Below are positions 51,357 through 59,700 of a DNA stretch of 64,000 bases, in pieces (positions within the stretch are counted from its first letter, which is position 1; each line of letters starts with the position of its first letter). Under the pieces are notes generated by a model. That model saw only the letters and a list, made by a program, of their open reading frames with translations. It made no database searches and was not told the DNA's origin. Source of the DNA: CAVRXZ01 sp963773035 (GTDB lineage Bacteria > Acidobacteriota > Vicinamibacteria > Vicinamibacterales > CAVVIG01); the NCBI GenBank assembly GCA_963773035.1, contig CAVYZX010000037.1, forward strand, positions 186,001 to 250,000, written 5' to 3'. The translations under genes and the position numbers were made by a program.

Positions 51357-52514
51357 ATGAAAATTCACGAGTATCAGGCCAAGGCGATCCTGGCTCGCCA
51401 CGGCGTGCCGGTGCCTCGGGGTGAAGTTGCGTTCACGGCGCCCGACGCGAGGGAGATAGCAAGTCGTCTGGGCGGGCTCGTCGTCGTGAAGGCGCAGATT
51501 CACGCCGGCGGGCGCGGCAAAGGCGGTGGCGTCAAGATCGCCAAAAACGCAGACGAAGCCGAAAAGATCGCCAAAGACATGTTCGGCATGACGCTCGTCA
51601 CCCATCAAACGGGTCCGGCGGGCCGCACGGTATCCCGGGTACTGGTGGAAGAGGGCCTTCAGATGTCTCGCGAGCTCTATCTGAGTGTCGTGCTCGATCG
51701 TGCGGCAGGAAAGCTCGTCATGATGGCCAGTGCCGCCGGCGGGATGGATATCGAGGAAGTTGCCGCCAAAACTCCTGAAAAGATCGTAAGAGTCGCCGTG
51801 GAACCCGGTGTTGGACTGGTACCGTTCGAAGCTCGTCGGCTCGGGTTTGCCATTGGCCTCGATGGACCACAGGTGACAAAAGGCGTGAAGTTGATGACGG
51901 CCCTGTACCAGACGTTCCTCGCGACCGACGCCTCACTGGTCGAGATCAATCCGCTCGTTGTGACCGCCTCTGGCGATCTCCTGGCCCTCGACGCCAAGAT
52001 GAACTTCGACGACAACGCCCTCTTCCGGCATGCCGACATCCGTGAACTGCGAGACCCAAGCGAAGAGGATCCGTTGGAGATCGAGGCCTCGATGTTTTCG
52101 CTCAACTACATTCATCTCGACGGCAACATCGGATGCATGGTGAACGGCGCCGGACTGGCGATGGCCACCATGGACATCATCAAGCTTGCCGGCGGCGAAC
52201 CGGCAAATTTTCTCGATGTTGGAGGTGGCGCCAACGCCGAGCAGATCAGGAACGCGTTCAAGATCCTGATGTCGGACAAGAACGTCAAGGCTGTGCTCAT
52301 TAATATCTTCGGTGGCATTCTCCGTTGCGACGTGCTCGCCCAGGGTGTGATCGCCGCGGTGAAAGAGCTGGGCGTGCCGGTGCCGATTGTGATCCGCATG
52401 GAGGGCACCAACGTGGACGAGGGCAAGCGCCTCCTGCGCGAGAGTGGCATGAACTTCGTGACGGCCGACGACATGAACGAGGCTGCGGAAAAGGTCGTCC
52501 GCCTGGCGCACTGA
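51357..52514 (+). CDS. sucC: Succinyl-CoA synthetase beta subunit
   Basis: Nucleotide-binding subunit of succinyl-CoA synthetase. The ATG gives MKIHEYQAKAILARHGVPVP and 385 residues; an upstream open frame has no coding character. ATP-grasp signatures VVKAQIHAGGRGKGGGVKIAK, EINPLVVT, DAKMNFDDNA, and the C-terminal FLDVGGGANAEQIRNAFKI and INIFGGILRCD. It lies 4 bp before sucD. Confidence 0.97.
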   Translation: MKIHEYQAKAILARHGVPVPRGEVAFTAPDAREIASRLGGLVVVKAQIHAGGRGKGGGVKIAKNADEAEKIAKDMFGMTLVTHQTGPAGRTVSRVLVEEGLQMSRELYLSVVLDRAAGKLVMMASAAGGMDIEEVAAKTPEKIVRVAVEPGVGLVPFEARRLGFAIGLDGPQVTKGVKLMTALYQTFLATDASLVEINPLVVTASGDLLALDAKMNFDDNALFRHADIRELRDPSEEDPLEIEASMFSLNYIHLDGNIGCMVNGAGLAMATMDIIKLAGGEPANFLDVGGGANAEQIRNAFKILMSDKNVKAVLINIFGGILRCDVLAQGVIAAVKELGVPVPIVIRMEGTNVDEGKRLLRESGMNFVTADDMNEAAEKVVRLAH

Positions 52515-52518
52515 CATC

Positions 52519-53391
52519 ATGGCAGTACTGATCGACAAATCGACGCGCTTACTGGTTCAGGGTCTTACCGGCCGCGAAGGCACGTTCCACGCGAAACAGG
52601 CTGCCGCTTACGGCACGACGGTCGTGGGAGGCGTCACTCCGGGGAAGGGCGGCACGACCCACGAAGGGTGGCCGATCTTTGACACTGTCCACGACGCTGT
52701 TAAGAAGACAGGCGCCACCGCGTCTGTGATCTTCGTGCCGCCATCATTTGCGGCCGATGCAGTCATGGAAGCTGCTGATGCCGGCTTGGAGCTGGCCGTG
52801 TGCATCACAGAGGGAATTCCCACGCTCGACATGATGCGTGCCTTCACGTTCCTGAAGACCCGTTCAATGCGGTTGATCGGGCCCAATTGCCCCGGCCTTA
52901 TTTCGCCAGGGAAAGCCAAGGCGGGGATCATTCCAGGACATATTTGCAAAGAAGGCCGCATCGGCATCGTCTCGAAGAGCGGCACGCTCACTTACGAAGC
53001 CATCCACCAGCTGACGCGGTTAGGCCTGGGGCAAACCACGTGTATCGGTATTGGTGGAGATCAGCTCATCGGGACGTCGTTCATCGATGCGCTGAAACTC
53101 TTCGCGGCCGATCCGGAAACCGACGCTGTCGTGATGATTGGCGAAATTGGTGGATCGGCGGAAGAAGAGGCCGCGGCGTTCATCAAAGCGGAGTTCAAGA
53201 AGCCAGTGGTCGGCTTCATCGCTGGGCAGACGGCGCCCCCTGGTCGTCGAATGGGCCACGCCGGCGCCATCATTGCCGGTGGAGCGGGAACCGCTGCAGA
53301 AAAGATGTCTGCTCTCAGCGCGGCCGGCGTCAGGGTTGTGAAGAGTCCCGCGGACATGGGGACTGCTATTCGAGACGTCCTGAAGATCTAG
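52519..53391 (+). CDS. sucD: Succinyl-CoA synthetase alpha subunit
   Basis: CoA-binding, phosphohistidine-carrying subunit. 290 residues: RLLVQGLTGREGTFHAKQ at the N terminus, IFVPPSFAADAVMEAAD, LIGPNCPGLISPGKAK, GIVSKSGTLTYEA, GIGGDQLIGTSFIDAL, and RRMGHAGAIIAGG with the catalytic His. Followed by 205 bp to korA. Confidence 0.97.
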   Translation: MAVLIDKSTRLLVQGLTGREGTFHAKQAAAYGTTVVGGVTPGKGGTTHEGWPIFDTVHDAVKKTGATASVIFVPPSFAADAVMEAADAGLELAVCITEGIPTLDMMRAFTFLKTRSMRLIGPNCPGLISPGKAKAGIIPGHICKEGRIGIVSKSGTLTYEAIHQLTRLGLGQTTCIGIGGDQLIGTSFIDALKLFAADPETDAVVMIGEIGGSAEEEAAAFIKAEFKKPVVGFIAGQTAPPGRRMGHAGAIIAGGAGTAAEKMSALSAAGVRVVKSPADMGTAIRDVLKI

Positions 53392-53596
53392 TGTCGATCG
53401 GCCGGACGCTTCCACTCTCTGCACGAATCCGCACGTATTGCCTCATGTTGAATCGTTGGTACAGCTTCTCGTCGCATCGGAATGGCGCCGGGAACGACGC
53501 CTCAACAACCTGCGTGCTATACTCGGTTGGATCCCCTACCTCGGGCGGCCGTCCGCCGGGGCCTCCTGCATTCTCATGCGTTGTAAGGACTTGTGA

Positions 53597-55486
53597 ATGT
53601 CACCGACTGACCTAGCCGTTCAGGAACAGCAGACCTCTAGCGGGCGCCAGCGTGTCGTCAACGATTTCAGTATCCAAGTGGCGACCGTCAATGGATCAGG
53701 CAGCCAGACAGCCAACCTCGTTCTCCTTCGATCAATCCTTCTCATGGGCGTGCCGGTTTCCGGCAAGAACATGTTCCCGTCCAACATCGCGGGTTTACCG
53801 ACGTGGTACACGATTCGGGCCAGCGAGCGGGGGTATATCGGGCGCAAAAAGGAAGTCGATTTCCTCGTCGCCATGAACTCTGAAACGGCGAAAGAGGACG
53901 TGCTCACGCTCGATGCGGGCGCTGCCGTCGTCTATGACGAGCCGCTCAAGCTCAATACGCTGCGCAACGACCTCGTCTTCTACCCGGTGCCGTTCGACAA
54001 GCTGGTCGCGGCGGTTTGTCCCGACGCGAAGCTGCGTCGCCTCGTCCGGAACATGATCTACGACGGCATCCTGGCCAAGCTCCTCGGCATCGACCTGTCC
54101 TTGATGGAGCAGGCGCTGAACAAACAACTGGGGAAGAAGGCGAAGGCGGTTGTTCTCAATCAGGGTGCCCTCAAGGCGGGATGGGACTATGCCGAGGCGA
54201 ATCTGCCGAAGCAGGATCCGTTTGCCATCGAGCGGATGAACAAGACAGAAGGCCAGATTCTCATTGAAGGAAACGCGGCGGCCGCGATCGGCTGCATGAT
54301 GGCCGGCGTGACTGTCGTGGCCTGGTATCCGATTACTCCGTCGTCTTCACTGTGCGAGTCGCTGATCACGTACATGAAGAAGTACCGCATCGATAAAGCG
54401 ACGGGGAAGGCCACGTTCGCAATCGTCCAGGCCGAAGACGAAATCGCGTCGCTCGGAATGGTGATCGGAGCGAGCTGGGCCGGTGCCCGTTCGATGACGG
54501 CGACTGCCGGCCCTGGCATCTCTTTGATGTCGGAATTCGCTGGGCTCGCGTACTACGCAGAGGCCCCGGCGGTGATTTTCGACGTGCAACGGGTGGGCCC
54601 TTCGACCGGTCTGCCGACCCGAACGGCGCAAGGCGACCTGCTGTCAGTCGCATTCCTGTCTCACGGAGACACCAAGCACATCATGCTCATTCCATCGTCG
54701 GTCGAGGAATGCTACACGATGGCGCAGGAAGCATTCGACCTCGCCGAGCACTTTCAAACTCCAGTGTTCGTGATGATGGATCTCGATCTGGGGATGAACA
54801 ACTGGATGTCGTCGGGATTCAAGTACCCGGACAAGCCTATCCAACGCGGCAAGCTGCTCACCGCCGAGATCCTGAAAAAGATCGGCGAGTGGGGTCGCTA
54901 CAAGGATGTGGACGGTGACGGGATTCCATACCGCACGATTCCTGGGGACGGCATGCCTGTGTATTTCGCCCGCGGATCCGGTCACAATGCGCGGGGCCAG
55001 TACAGCGAGCGTCCCGACGACTACGTCGAGAACATGGACCGGCTGGCTCGCAAGTTCGAGACCGCCCGAAAGCTGGTGCCCGCGCCCACGGTCGAGATCG
55101 TTGCGGGTGCCAGACTTGGCTTCATCGGGTATGGCACATCTCATTGGGCCATCACGGAAAGCCGCGATCAGTTGCGAGAAGAGACCGACGTCAAGACGTC
55201 GTACTTCCGACTTCGCGCCTATCCGTTCACGGAAAACCTCGAGGCTTTCATCGACGCTCACGAGCGCGTGTACATCGTCGAGCAAAACCGGGACGCGCAG
55301 CTGATGCAGTTGATGAAGCTGGAGCTGTCGCCGGAACGGCAGAGCAAACTCCGAAGCGTATTGCACTACAGCGGCCTGCCGATTGATGCCCGAAGCATCA
55401 GCGACGATGTGTTGTCGCAAGAGGGATACGAGGTCGCGAGGAAAACGGCGCGCGTGGGCGGGGCCGGCATGACCGGAGGCGAATAG
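53597..55486 (+). CDS. korA: 2-oxoacid:ferredoxin oxidoreductase, fused gamma-alpha subunit
   Basis: Large subunit of a CoA-dependent 2-oxoacid (probably 2-oxoglutarate) ferredoxin oxidoreductase. 629 residues: gamma domain (about 22-205, NDFSIQVATVNGSGSQTANL, FPSNIAGLPTWYTIRAS), then the alpha/pyrimidine domain (about 220-500) with EGNAAAAIGCMMAGVTVVAWYPITPSSSL, QAEDEIASLGMVIGASWAGARSMTATAGPG, and the C-terminal domain II (VEIVAGARLGFIGYGTSHW). AAGGA precedes the ATG. Position directly after sucCD supports 2-oxoglutarate as substrate. Confidence 0.92.
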   Translation: MSPTDLAVQEQQTSSGRQRVVNDFSIQVATVNGSGSQTANLVLLRSILLMGVPVSGKNMFPSNIAGLPTWYTIRASERGYIGRKKEVDFLVAMNSETAKEDVLTLDAGAAVVYDEPLKLNTLRNDLVFYPVPFDKLVAAVCPDAKLRRLVRNMIYDGILAKLLGIDLSLMEQALNKQLGKKAKAVVLNQGALKAGWDYAEANLPKQDPFAIERMNKTEGQILIEGNAAAAIGCMMAGVTVVAWYPITPSSSLCESLITYMKKYRIDKATGKATFAIVQAEDEIASLGMVIGASWAGARSMTATAGPGISLMSEFAGLAYYAEAPAVIFDVQRVGPSTGLPTRTAQGDLLSVAFLSHGDTKHIMLIPSSVEECYTMAQEAFDLAEHFQTPVFVMMDLDLGMNNWMSSGFKYPDKPIQRGKLLTAEILKKIGEWGRYKDVDGDGIPYRTIPGDGMPVYFARGSGHNARGQYSERPDDYVENMDRLARKFETARKLVPAPTVEIVAGARLGFIGYGTSHWAITESRDQLREETDVKTSYFRLRAYPFTENLEAFIDAHERVYIVEQNRDAQLMQLMKLELSPERQSKLRSVLHYSGLPIDARSISDDVLSQEGYEVARKTARVGGAGMTGGE

Positions 55487-55497
55487 GGCAGGGGCTT

Positions 55498-55527
55498 ATC
55501 GCCAATTGCAAATTGCTGATTGGCGAT
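55498..55527. repeat. Perfect hairpin between korA and korB
   Basis: ATCGCCAAT and ATTGGCGAT form a 9-bp perfect stem around a 12-nt loop. No T-run; a processing or stability element is possible. Confidence 0.6.
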
Positions 55528-55586
55528 TGAGTCCGAGCGGATCGACATCAACTAGTATCGAAAGGAACGCGGACCCGAGAACTCTT

Positions 55587-56612
55587 ATGGCGACTTTGAA
55601 GGTGAATCGAATCGGACTGGAACCCCAGATCTACAAGGGCGGGAAGACCACTCTCTGCGCCGGATGCGGCCACAACGCGATTTCCGAGCGAATCATCGAT
55701 GCCTTTTTCGAGATGGGCGTCGACCCCCGGCAGGTCATCAAGCTTTCGGGCATCGGTTGCTCGAGCAAGAGTCCTGCGTACTTTCTGGGCGGGTCGCACG
55801 GCTTCAACGCCGTCCACGGCCGTATGCCGTCGGTCGGGACCGGCGCGATGCTGGCCAATCAGCGCCTCATCGCCATCGGCATCAGCGGCGACGGCGATAC
55901 TGGGGCCATCGGTATCGGCCAATTCGTCCATCTCATGCGCCGCAACCTGCCGATCATCTACATCATCGAGGACAACGGCTGCTACGGATTGACGAAGGGC
56001 CAGTTTTCACCTACTGCCGATCTCGGCTCGAAGTTGAAGACAGGAGTCGTCAACGACCTTCCGCCTATCGATACCTGCGCGCTCGCCATCGAGCTCGGCG
56101 CGACGTTTGTCGCCCGTTCGTTCTCCGGAGATAAGAAGCAACTCCTGGCGCTCCTCAAAGCCGCGCTGGCGCACCGGGGGACGGTCATGCTCGACGTGTT
56201 GTCCCCGTGCGTGACTTTCAACGACCACGAAGGGTCCACCAAGAGCTATTCCTACGTGAAGGATCACGACGATCCGCTCGAAGAGCTCAGCTTCGTTCCC
56301 TATTTCGAGGACATCACCGTCGACTATCAGCCTGGGTCGACCCAGGAAGTCACGATGCACGACGGCTCGAAACTCTACTTGAGGAAGCTCGAGGAAGAGT
56401 ACGACCCGACGGACAAGATCATGGCGCTCAAGCGGCTGCACGAAACAGCGCGCCGCGGCGAATTTGCGACCGGGCTCATCTACATTGAACCCGATCGGGA
56501 CGACTTCCTGACAGTGCTGAATGTCGTCGATGAACCGCTGGCCACTCTTCCTCTCGACCGGGTGCGTCCCGGTCCGGAGGCGCTGGAAGAGATTATGGAG
56601 GGGCTGAGGTAG
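55587..56612 (+). CDS. korB: 2-oxoacid:ferredoxin oxidoreductase, beta subunit
   Basis: TPP-binding subunit pairing with KorA. 341 residues from ATG: TTLCAGCGHNAISERIIDAFF and GIGCSSKSPAYF (Cys residues of the Fe-S/TPP region), GDGDTGAIGIGQFVHLMRRN (Mg-TPP motif), IIEDNGCYGLTKGQFSPT, and DVLSPCVTFND. This two-subunit KorAB form lacks separate gamma and delta genes, so electrons must pass to a free ferredoxin. With sucCD, mdh and sdhCAB it covers much of the citric acid cycle. Confidence 0.94.
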   Translation: MATLKVNRIGLEPQIYKGGKTTLCAGCGHNAISERIIDAFFEMGVDPRQVIKLSGIGCSSKSPAYFLGGSHGFNAVHGRMPSVGTGAMLANQRLIAIGISGDGDTGAIGIGQFVHLMRRNLPIIYIIEDNGCYGLTKGQFSPTADLGSKLKTGVVNDLPPIDTCALAIELGATFVARSFSGDKKQLLALLKAALAHRGTVMLDVLSPCVTFNDHEGSTKSYSYVKDHDDPLEELSFVPYFEDITVDYQPGSTQEVTMHDGSKLYLRKLEEEYDPTDKIMALKRLHETARRGEFATGLIYIEPDRDDFLTVLNVVDEPLATLPLDRVRPGPEALEEIMEGLR

Positions 56613-56648
56613 CGGCGAGCTGCGCATCTACAATCTACAATTTCCGAT

Positions 56649-57005
56649 TTACGATCGTCCGTATTTCGCTGTCTTTTGAGAGGCTGCAAAAATCGCGAGG
56701 AGTTCACCGGCTTCGATTAGCAGGACACGACAGGCATCAGGGTCTCCGGCGTTCGCTTTGGCTGAGAATCCCAGCCAGAACTCCGACTCATCCGCTTCCT
56801 CGACAACGAGTCCAAGCTTGGCGATGAATTCAGCCTTGGATCGGGCCCGACAGGCCGATCGATAGTTTGCTGCGACGGAGCTCGCGGCGTCGAATAGCTG
56901 TCCTCCTATCCGGCGGCCCTCCCAGGTGTCCTGGATGGAACGACAGAAGTAGAGAACATCCAGCGCAAAGCGCGTGGTGCGCTCTTTAAGATCGGCTTGA
57001 TTCAT
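56649..57005 (-). CDS. Four-helix-bundle protein (S23/IVP family)
   Basis: 118-residue all-helical protein of the family first found in 23S rRNA intervening sequences (TIGR02436-like). Typical parts: LKERTTRFALDVLYFCRSI, GGQLFDAASSVAANYRSACRARSKAEFIAKLGLVVEEADESEFW (in pieces) and a C-terminal LLIEAGELLAIFAAS. Forms pentamers in known structures; biological role unclear. Stand-alone between korB and ndk on the opposite strand. Confidence 0.88.
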   Translation of the reverse strand: MNQADLKERTTRFALDVLYFCRSIQDTWEGRRIGGQLFDAASSVAANYRSACRARSKAEFIAKLGLVVEEADESEFWLGFSAKANAGDPDACRVLLIEAGELLAIFAASQKTAKYGRS

Positions 57006-57099
57006 TCAGCTAACGCACCCGCAAGGCGAATGCCATTGCGAATGCTGTTGCAAAATCGCCGAAAAATCGTAGATCGACAATCGTCAATTGTAGATTCTG

Positions 57100-57282
57100 C
57101 TATCCCTGCGTCTGATCCTCGTTGGCTCCTAGGACATCCTCTGCAACCGCGATTGGATCGTTCGGCCATCCGTCTTCGTCGACACCCTTTCCGTGCGGAT
57201 TCCCAATCTGTTCATCGTCCGGCCGGTCACCCTCGATGGCGCCTTTGTGGATCTCTGGGTCGTTGAGTTGTCGAGAAGTCAT
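57100..57282 (-). CDS. Small acidic protein, 60 aa
   Basis: The ATG has a perfect AGGAGG 8 nt upstream, which decides the start; the frame extends into ndk antisense but that is not coding. The chain is very acidic and Pro/Gly rich with NDPEIHKGAIEGDRPDDEQ then GNPHGKGVDEDGWPNDP and ends GANEDQTQG; it is likely disordered. I believe similar short proteins occur in other bacteria but cannot name a function. Confidence 0.65.
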   Translation of the reverse strand: MTSRQLNDPEIHKGAIEGDRPDDEQIGNPHGKGVDEDGWPNDPIAVAEDVLGANEDQTQG

Positions 57283-57314
57283 CGGACAAGCCTCCTGGGT
57301 CGCGACGATGCGGC

Positions 57315-57320
57315 TATAAT
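57315..57320 (+). promoter_or_regulatory. Candidate -10 box, leaderless ndk
   Basis: TATAAT within GCTATAATCGG, ending 7 nt before the ndk ATG. Same 11-mer pattern as at pfkA. No good -35 (CTCCTG at 17 bp). Confidence 0.4.
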
Positions 57321-57327
57321 CGGCGGA

Positions 57328-57744
57328 ATGTCGGAACGCACGCTGGCCATCATCAAGCCGGATGCCGTTGAACGGCGCCTGGCGGGACCGATTATCCACC
57401 GTATCGAGTCGTCTGGATTTCAAATTCGCGCAATGCGCCAGGTTCGGCTCACCAAGAGAGAGGCTGAAGGGTTCTACGCGGTTCACCGGGAGCGGCCATT
57501 TTTCGGTAGTCTGACCGATTTCATGTCGTCAGGCCCAGCCATTCTCCTGGTTCTCGAGGCGCCCGGTGCGATCAAGAAGTGGCGCTCACTCATGGGAGCG
57601 ACCGATCCGGCGAAGGCCGAAGCCGGAACGTTACGGAAGGAGTTCGCCGAGTCCATCGAGCGGAACGCCACTCATGGCTCCGATGCGCCGGAAACGGCGG
57701 CTTACGAGATCGGATACTTTTTCGCCGGGATCGAGCTGGTTTGA
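57328..57744 (+). CDS. ndk: Nucleoside diphosphate kinase
   Basis: Balances nucleoside triphosphate pools by phosphate transfer through a His. The ATG gives SERTLAIIKPDAVERRLAG and 138 residues, the family size; the frame upstream runs through the antisense of the small acidic gene and is not used. Active-site motif RNATHGSDAPETA with the phospho-His. Followed by two short-spaced genes (DUF2905, dcd). Confidence 0.96.
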   Translation: MSERTLAIIKPDAVERRLAGPIIHRIESSGFQIRAMRQVRLTKREAEGFYAVHRERPFFGSLTDFMSSGPAILLVLEAPGAIKKWRSLMGATDPAKAEAGTLRKEFAESIERNATHGSDAPETAAYEIGYFFAGIELV

Positions 57745-57759
57745 GCACTGAAGCTCTCG

Positions 57760-57954
57760 ATGGGCAAGCTCCTCGTTCTGATTGGCCTCGGAATCACGGC
57801 ACTGGGTCTGCTGGTGATGCTCGGGGTACCATTCGGCCGTTTTCCAGGCGATATCTACCTGCGCCGTGGTAATTTCAGCTTCTATTTTCCCCTCGCGACC
57901 TCTCTTATCGTGAGTATCCTTTTAACCGTGCTATTCGCACTCTTCCGACGCTAA
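57760..57954 (+). CDS. DUF2905 small membrane protein
   Basis: 64 residues, two hydrophobic helices (LLVLIGLGITALGLLVMLG and FPLATSLIVSILLTVLFALF) around the conserved loop GRFPGDIYLRRGNFSFYFP, which is the DUF2905 signature. Function unknown. 15 bp after ndk and 3 bp before dcd, so probably one transcript. Confidence 0.88.
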   Translation: MGKLLVLIGLGITALGLLVMLGVPFGRFPGDIYLRRGNFSFYFPLATSLIVSILLTVLFALFRR

Positions 57955-57957
57955 TCG

Positions 57958-58512
57958 ATGTCCATCAAAAGCGACAACTGGATCAAACGCATGGCGCTCG
58001 AGCACAAGATGATCGACCCGTTTGTCGAGAATCAAGTGCGGAGCGGAGTGATTTCCTTTGGCCTCTCGTCCTACGGGTATGACATCCGCGTGGCCGACGA
58101 GTTCAAGGTGTTCACGAACATCAACAACACGATCGTGGATCCGAAGGCGTTCGATCCGCGCTCGTTCGTCGACGTCAAGACGGACGTCTGTATCGTTCCG
58201 CCCAATTCGTTCGCGCTGGCCAGGACCATCGAATACTTTCGAATCCCACGTGACGTACTCACCGTGTGCCTGGGCAAATCGACGTACGCACGGTGCGGGA
58301 TCATCGTCAACGTCACGCCCTTCGAGCCGGAGTGGGAGGGGACCGCGACGCTCGAAATCTCGAACACGACGCCGATTGCCGCCAAGATTTACGCGAATGA
58401 AGGGATCGCGCAGGTGTTGTTCTTTCAGAGCGACGAACCGTGCCGGACGTCGTATCGGGACAAGAAGGGCAAGTATCAGGCGCAGCTCGAGGTCACGCTG
58501 CCGCGGATCTAG
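57958..58512 (+). CDS. dcd: dCTP deaminase
   Basis: Deaminates dCTP to dUTP for thymidylate synthesis. 184 residues with SGVISFGLSSYGYDIRVADEF, NSFALARTIEYFRIPRDVL, CLGKSTYARCGIIVNVTPFEPEWEGTATLEISNT (in pieces; the Glu in PEWEG is catalytic) and GIAQVLFF. The sequence is that of ordinary trimeric Dcd. Its neighbour ndk acts in the same nucleotide pathways. Confidence 0.96.
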   Translation: MSIKSDNWIKRMALEHKMIDPFVENQVRSGVISFGLSSYGYDIRVADEFKVFTNINNTIVDPKAFDPRSFVDVKTDVCIVPPNSFALARTIEYFRIPRDVLTVCLGKSTYARCGIIVNVTPFEPEWEGTATLEISNTTPIAAKIYANEGIAQVLFFQSDEPCRTSYRDKKGKYQAQLEVTLPRI

Positions 58513-58559
58513 CCTGACGGTGTATTCAGTTCACTTATGATTCCGTAAAGATTATCAAT

Positions 58560-58588
58560 TTGACTTCTAGCCCAGCGGACGGTCTAAT
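58560..58588 (+). promoter_or_regulatory. Promoter of the pheA-ilv operon
   Basis: TTGACT, 17-bp spacer, TCTAAT. The predicted start near 58595 is about 10 nt before the leader-peptide ATG, so the leader message has almost no 5' UTR. Confidence 0.65.
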
Positions 58589-58603
58589 AGTCTTCCAGTG
58601 ACG

Positions 58604-58729
58604 ATGGATTCCATCCTTGTGGCGCTTTCAGCTTCGTTCTCGAGCCGCAGCCTCGTCGGTGTCGCTGTCGGTGTTCGAGGCGTGGTTTTTAGCCCCACGG
58701 TCATCGTGAGGCCGCAAACCAGAGGATGA
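58604..58729 (+). CDS. Leader peptide of the ilv attenuator, 41 aa
   Basis: A short open frame ATG to TGA between the promoter and an intrinsic terminator. Of 41 codons nine are Val, three Leu and two Ile, with the densest run LVGVAVGVRGVV followed by VIV. Only two are Phe. Such composition is the hallmark of leader peptides that sense charged branched-chain tRNAs in ilv/leu attenuation. The stop codon lies inside the antiterminator arm, so ribosome position can decide which RNA fold forms. No strong Shine-Dalgarno sequence. Confidence 0.75.
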   Translation: MDSILVALSASFSSRSLVGVAVGVRGVVFSPTVIVRPQTRG

Positions 58730-58789
58730 TGTAACCACCGAGCCGAGACCAGACCGGGGCCATCATCCGAAGGGGTGATGGCCCTTTTT
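58724..58789 (+). terminator. Attenuator: antiterminator and terminator before pheA
   Basis: Terminator: GGGCCATCA (58757-58765), 10-nt loop, TGATGGCCC (58776-58784), then TTTTT; the 9-bp stem is perfect. Antiterminator: GGATGATG (58724-58731), covering the end of the leader peptide and its stop codon, is exactly complementary to CATCATCC (58761-58768), which includes the 5' terminator arm. A third arm GTCATC (58700-58705) can pair with GATGAT of the antiterminator. The two main folds are mutually exclusive. Confidence 0.85.
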
Positions 58790-58845
58790 GCTTTAGGGCG
58801 CTTCAGCGCCAGTTCGGAACGCCGAGGAAGTGTAAGGAGACGACC

Positions 58846-59700
58846 ATGCGAATCGCCTATCAAGGGGAGCCGGGGGCCTTCAGCGAGGCGGCGGCGCGCC
58901 GCATTGTTGCCGATGCACAGCTGATCGCGTGCCGAACCTTTGAGGAGGTGTTCGCGTCAGTCGAGAGTGGGCCGGCCGGTTATGGCATCGTGCCGATTGA
59001 GAACTCGATCGGCGGAAGCATCCATCGCAACTACGACCTGCTGGTGGCTCACCATCTCCCGATCGTCGCGGAGGTCGAGCTGCCTGTCGTTCATCAGTTG
59101 CTCGCCCTTCCGGGAGCATCGCTCGAGAAGTTGCGGCGCGTCTATTCCCATCCCCAGGCGTTGGCGCAGTGTGAGCGATTTCTTCGCACGCTGACCGGCG
59201 TGGAGATCGTCGCCACGTACGACACGGCCGGCAGCGCGAAGCTCGTGGCGGACGAGCGTCTCGAGGACGCCGCCGCAATCGCGTCGGCCCGCGCCGGCGA
59301 GGTGTTCGGCTTGACGCCGCTGGCTTCGTCCATTCAGGACTTCAACGACAATCTCACGCGCTTTCTCGTCATCGGCCGCCGGCCGATCAACGACAGCGTG
59401 CCGGATAAGACTTCGATCGTGTTCTCCTTGCCCAACGAACCCGGCGCACTGTTCAAAGCTTTGAGTGCGTTCGCACTGCGTGGAATCGATCTGACGAAGC
59501 TCGAATCGCGGCCTATTCCGGGACGGCCTTGGGAGTATCTCTTCTATGCGGATCTGGCTGCGGCTCGAGACGAGTTGCCGTGTGCGCGCGCCCTGGCACA
59601 CCTGGCCGAATTTGCGCCGACCTTGCGAACACTAGGGTCTTACGCGAGTTGGAAGACTCGCGAAAGCCGATCGCCGGATCCGTTCGAGGTGGTGTCATGA
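58846..59700 (+). CDS. pheA: Prephenate dehydratase
   Basis: Monofunctional prephenate dehydratase for phenylalanine synthesis. 284 residues; AAGGAG precedes the ATG. MRIAYQGEPGAFSEAAA, YGIVPIENSIGGSIHRNYDLL, VYSHPQALAQCERFL, and the catalytic Thr in DNLTRFLVIG; C-terminal ACT domain (about 187-265) with LPNEPGALFKALSAFALRGIDLTKLESRP (in pieces), the usual Phe-binding feedback site. The first structural gene behind an attenuator whose leader is Val-rich, not Phe-rich. Stop overlaps ilvD by 4 bp. Confidence 0.96.
   Translation: MRIAYQGEPGAFSEAAARRIVADAQLIACRTFEEVFASVESGPAGYGIVPIENSIGGSIHRNYDLLVAHHLPIVAEVELPVVHQLLALPGASLEKLRRVYSHPQALAQCERFLRTLTGVEIVATYDTAGSAKLVADERLEDAAAIASARAGEVFGLTPLASSIQDFNDNLTRFLVIGRRPINDSVPDKTSIVFSLPNEPGALFKALSAFALRGIDLTKLESRPIPGRPWEYLFYADLAAARDELPCARALAHLAEFAPTLRTLGSYASWKTRESRSPDPFEVVS

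Noticed and set aside
58513..58845. T-box riboswitch before pheA
   Set aside because: No T-box consensus or specifier-loop layout was seen, and the leader peptide with overlapping antiterminator explains the terminator.
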